Shown here piece after piece: positions 23,009 through 23,823 of a stretch of 23,823 bases of DNA. The DNA is from JBFFXF01 sp041569895 (GTDB lineage Bacteria > Planctomycetota > UBA8108 > JACQVS01), in NCBI GenBank assembly GCA_041569895.1, contig JBFFXF010000096.1, positions 1-23,823 of the forward strand, in the 5' to 3' direction. The notes under the pieces were generated by a model that searched no databases, was not told the origin of the DNA, and saw only the letters and a list, made by a program, of their open reading frames with translations. Every line of letters begins with the position of its first letter. Within the stretch, counting starts at the first letter, position 1. The translations under genes and the position numbers were made by a program.

Positions 23009-23451
23009 GCACCGCGGCCAGGGACCCACACTTCGTCGCCCTCGAGCGCATGTACCTGGCGGCTCCGATCAACGAGCTCTATCGGCCGACGATCCACGTG
23101 TCCGAGGGTGAGGCGACGGTCGAGATCGAGGTCTCGGAGAAGCTGTTTCACGCCGCCGACGCCGTGCACGGCTCCGTCTACTTCAAGATGCTCGACGATG
23201 CGGCGTTCTTCGCGGCGAACTCCCTCGAGCGAGAGGTGTTCGTCCTGACGACGACGTTCACCACCTATCTCACGAGACCGGTCTCCTCGGGCCGACTGCG
23301 TTCCGTCGGCCGCGTCGTGCACCGCACCCGGTCGCAGTTCATCGCGGAGGCGGTGGTCTCCGATTCCGACGGCCACGAGATCGGACGCGGCAGCGGCGTG
23401 TTCGTCCGCGGGAAGGTGCGGTTGCGGGAGGCGCGGGGGTATGGGGGGTGA
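23005..23451 (+). CDS. PaaI-like hotdog-fold thioesterase
   Basis: The 148-residue protein has the hotdog core. The central-helix region is LFHAADAVHGSVYFKMLDDAAFFAANS (residues 48-73), with HGS at 55-57 and the acidic pair at 64-65. TTTFTTYLTRPVSSGRLRSVGRVVHRTRSQFIAEAVVSDSDGHEIGRGSGVF completes the sheet. Members hydrolyse acyl- or aryl-CoA thioesters; the substrate is unknown here. It starts at GTG 23005 within the DUF190 stop overlap, with AAGGAGA 9 nt upstream. It is the last gene of the operon, and its link to fluoride handling is not obvious. Confidence 0.9.
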   Translation: MSTAARDPHFVALERMYLAAPINELYRPTIHVSEGEATVEIEVSEKLFHAADAVHGSVYFKMLDDAAFFAANSLEREVFVLTTTFTTYLTRPVSSGRLRSVGRVVHRTRSQFIAEAVVSDSDGHEIGRGSGVFVRGKVRLREARGYGG

Positions 23452-23823
23452 TGGGGGGGACAGGATACCGACTCCGACTCCGACTCCGATTCGGACTCGG
23501 ACTCGGAGACCCGATACCGATACCGATACCGACTCCGACTCCGACTCGGAGATCCGACTCCGAGATCCGATACCGATTCCGAGGGCAGAGACCAGAGATC
23601 AGAGATCCGAGAACAGAGAACAGAGGACAGAGGACAGAGGACAGAGGACAGAGATGGTGTCTCGGGCCTCGGTCATCGGAGTCGGAGTCGGAGTCAGAAT
23701 CCGACTCGGTCGTCGGAGTCGGTCATCGGACATCGGACTCGGACGTCGGCATCGGAATCGGAGTCGGCGTCGGCATCGGAGTCGGAGTCGGCGTCGGCAT
23801 CCGAATCGGATCTCGAGCCCGAC
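23452..23823. repeat. Dense composite repeat block at the right end
   Basis: There is no gene in this 372-base stretch. Positions 23463-23578 are GACTCC/GATACC/GACTCG hexamers with partly self-complementary halves. Positions 23587-23656 are ten 7-bp units (AGAGATC grading to AGAGAAC and AGAGGAC). Positions 23675-23823 are GGAGTC/GGCGTC/GGCATC hexamers that run off the window. Read on the minus strand, the 7-mer array followed by GGAATC/GGAGTC hexamers has the same order as 150-243. Confidence 0.95.

Noticed and set aside
23463..23510. Large perfect palindrome in the right-hand hexamer array
   Set aside because: The GACTCC and GGACTC halves pair at only about four of every six positions because GACTC is not complementary to itself at its centre, so a stable long hairpin is not supported.
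23587..23656. CRISPR-like array
   Set aside because: The unit is 7 bp with no spacers; it is a simple tandem repeat.

Overview
The window is very GC-rich bacterial DNA. The secreted proteins carry paired Planctomycetota-style dockerin-like modules (DVNADGxxDxSD followed by a D-C-G ... P-C tail). Most intergenic spaces are filled with short-period tandem arrays (GGAGTC, GGAATC, CCCGTT, CCCGTA, GAGGAC and 7-mers of the type AGAGGAC). The closest fit is an environmental Planctomycetota or a related deep-branching high-GC lineage. This placement is inferred from protein style, not from a marker gene. I see no rRNA, tRNA, CRISPR array, transposase or phage gene.

Layout. Positions 1-412 are repeat-filled and lead to an orphan 60-residue dockerin-like fragment (413-595). 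A plus-strand group follows: a class I methyltransferase, a VOC protein, a small ABM-like protein and a SlyD-type FKBP isomerase (779-2856). A second repeat block precedes an exported spondin-domain protein. Next come an ECF sigma factor and an overlapping NrsF-like membrane anti-sigma factor (4125-5464). A 610-base non-coding stretch then holds a terminator-like or attenuator-like structure and 12-bp iterons, ahead of a glycine-rich RRM protein, two small proteins and a Tat-exported NHL propeller (6075-8312).

The minus strand from 8326 to 20155 holds a WD40-like gene split by an in-frame TGA, a giant cyclic beta-1,2-glucan synthase-like protein (3058 residues, 9645-18821), and a secreted dockerin plus FGE/SUMF-like protein. 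The plus strand resumes at 20338 with a small unknown protein, a VOC protein and a GNAT protein whose N-terminus has been replaced by translated repeat. After another repeat block comes a tight operon of DUF427, the fluoride channel FluC, DUF190 and a hotdog thioesterase (21954-23451). The window ends in a dense repeat block.

How it fits together. The sigma/NrsF pair is a self-contained signalling module. The FluC/DUF190 genes form a fluoride-export operon. The glucan synthase would make a periplasmic or surface glucan. The most unusual content is the dispersed composite repeat family. It is modular, occurs in both orientations, sits beside truncated genes, supplies part of one coding sequence and one ribosome-binding region, and in its CCCGTN form makes perfect G-quadruplex motifs. 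A second item of note is the TGA in the WD40 gene, which is followed by a hairpin that fits the general bacterial SECIS layout but is more simply a nonsense mutation or a sequence error.
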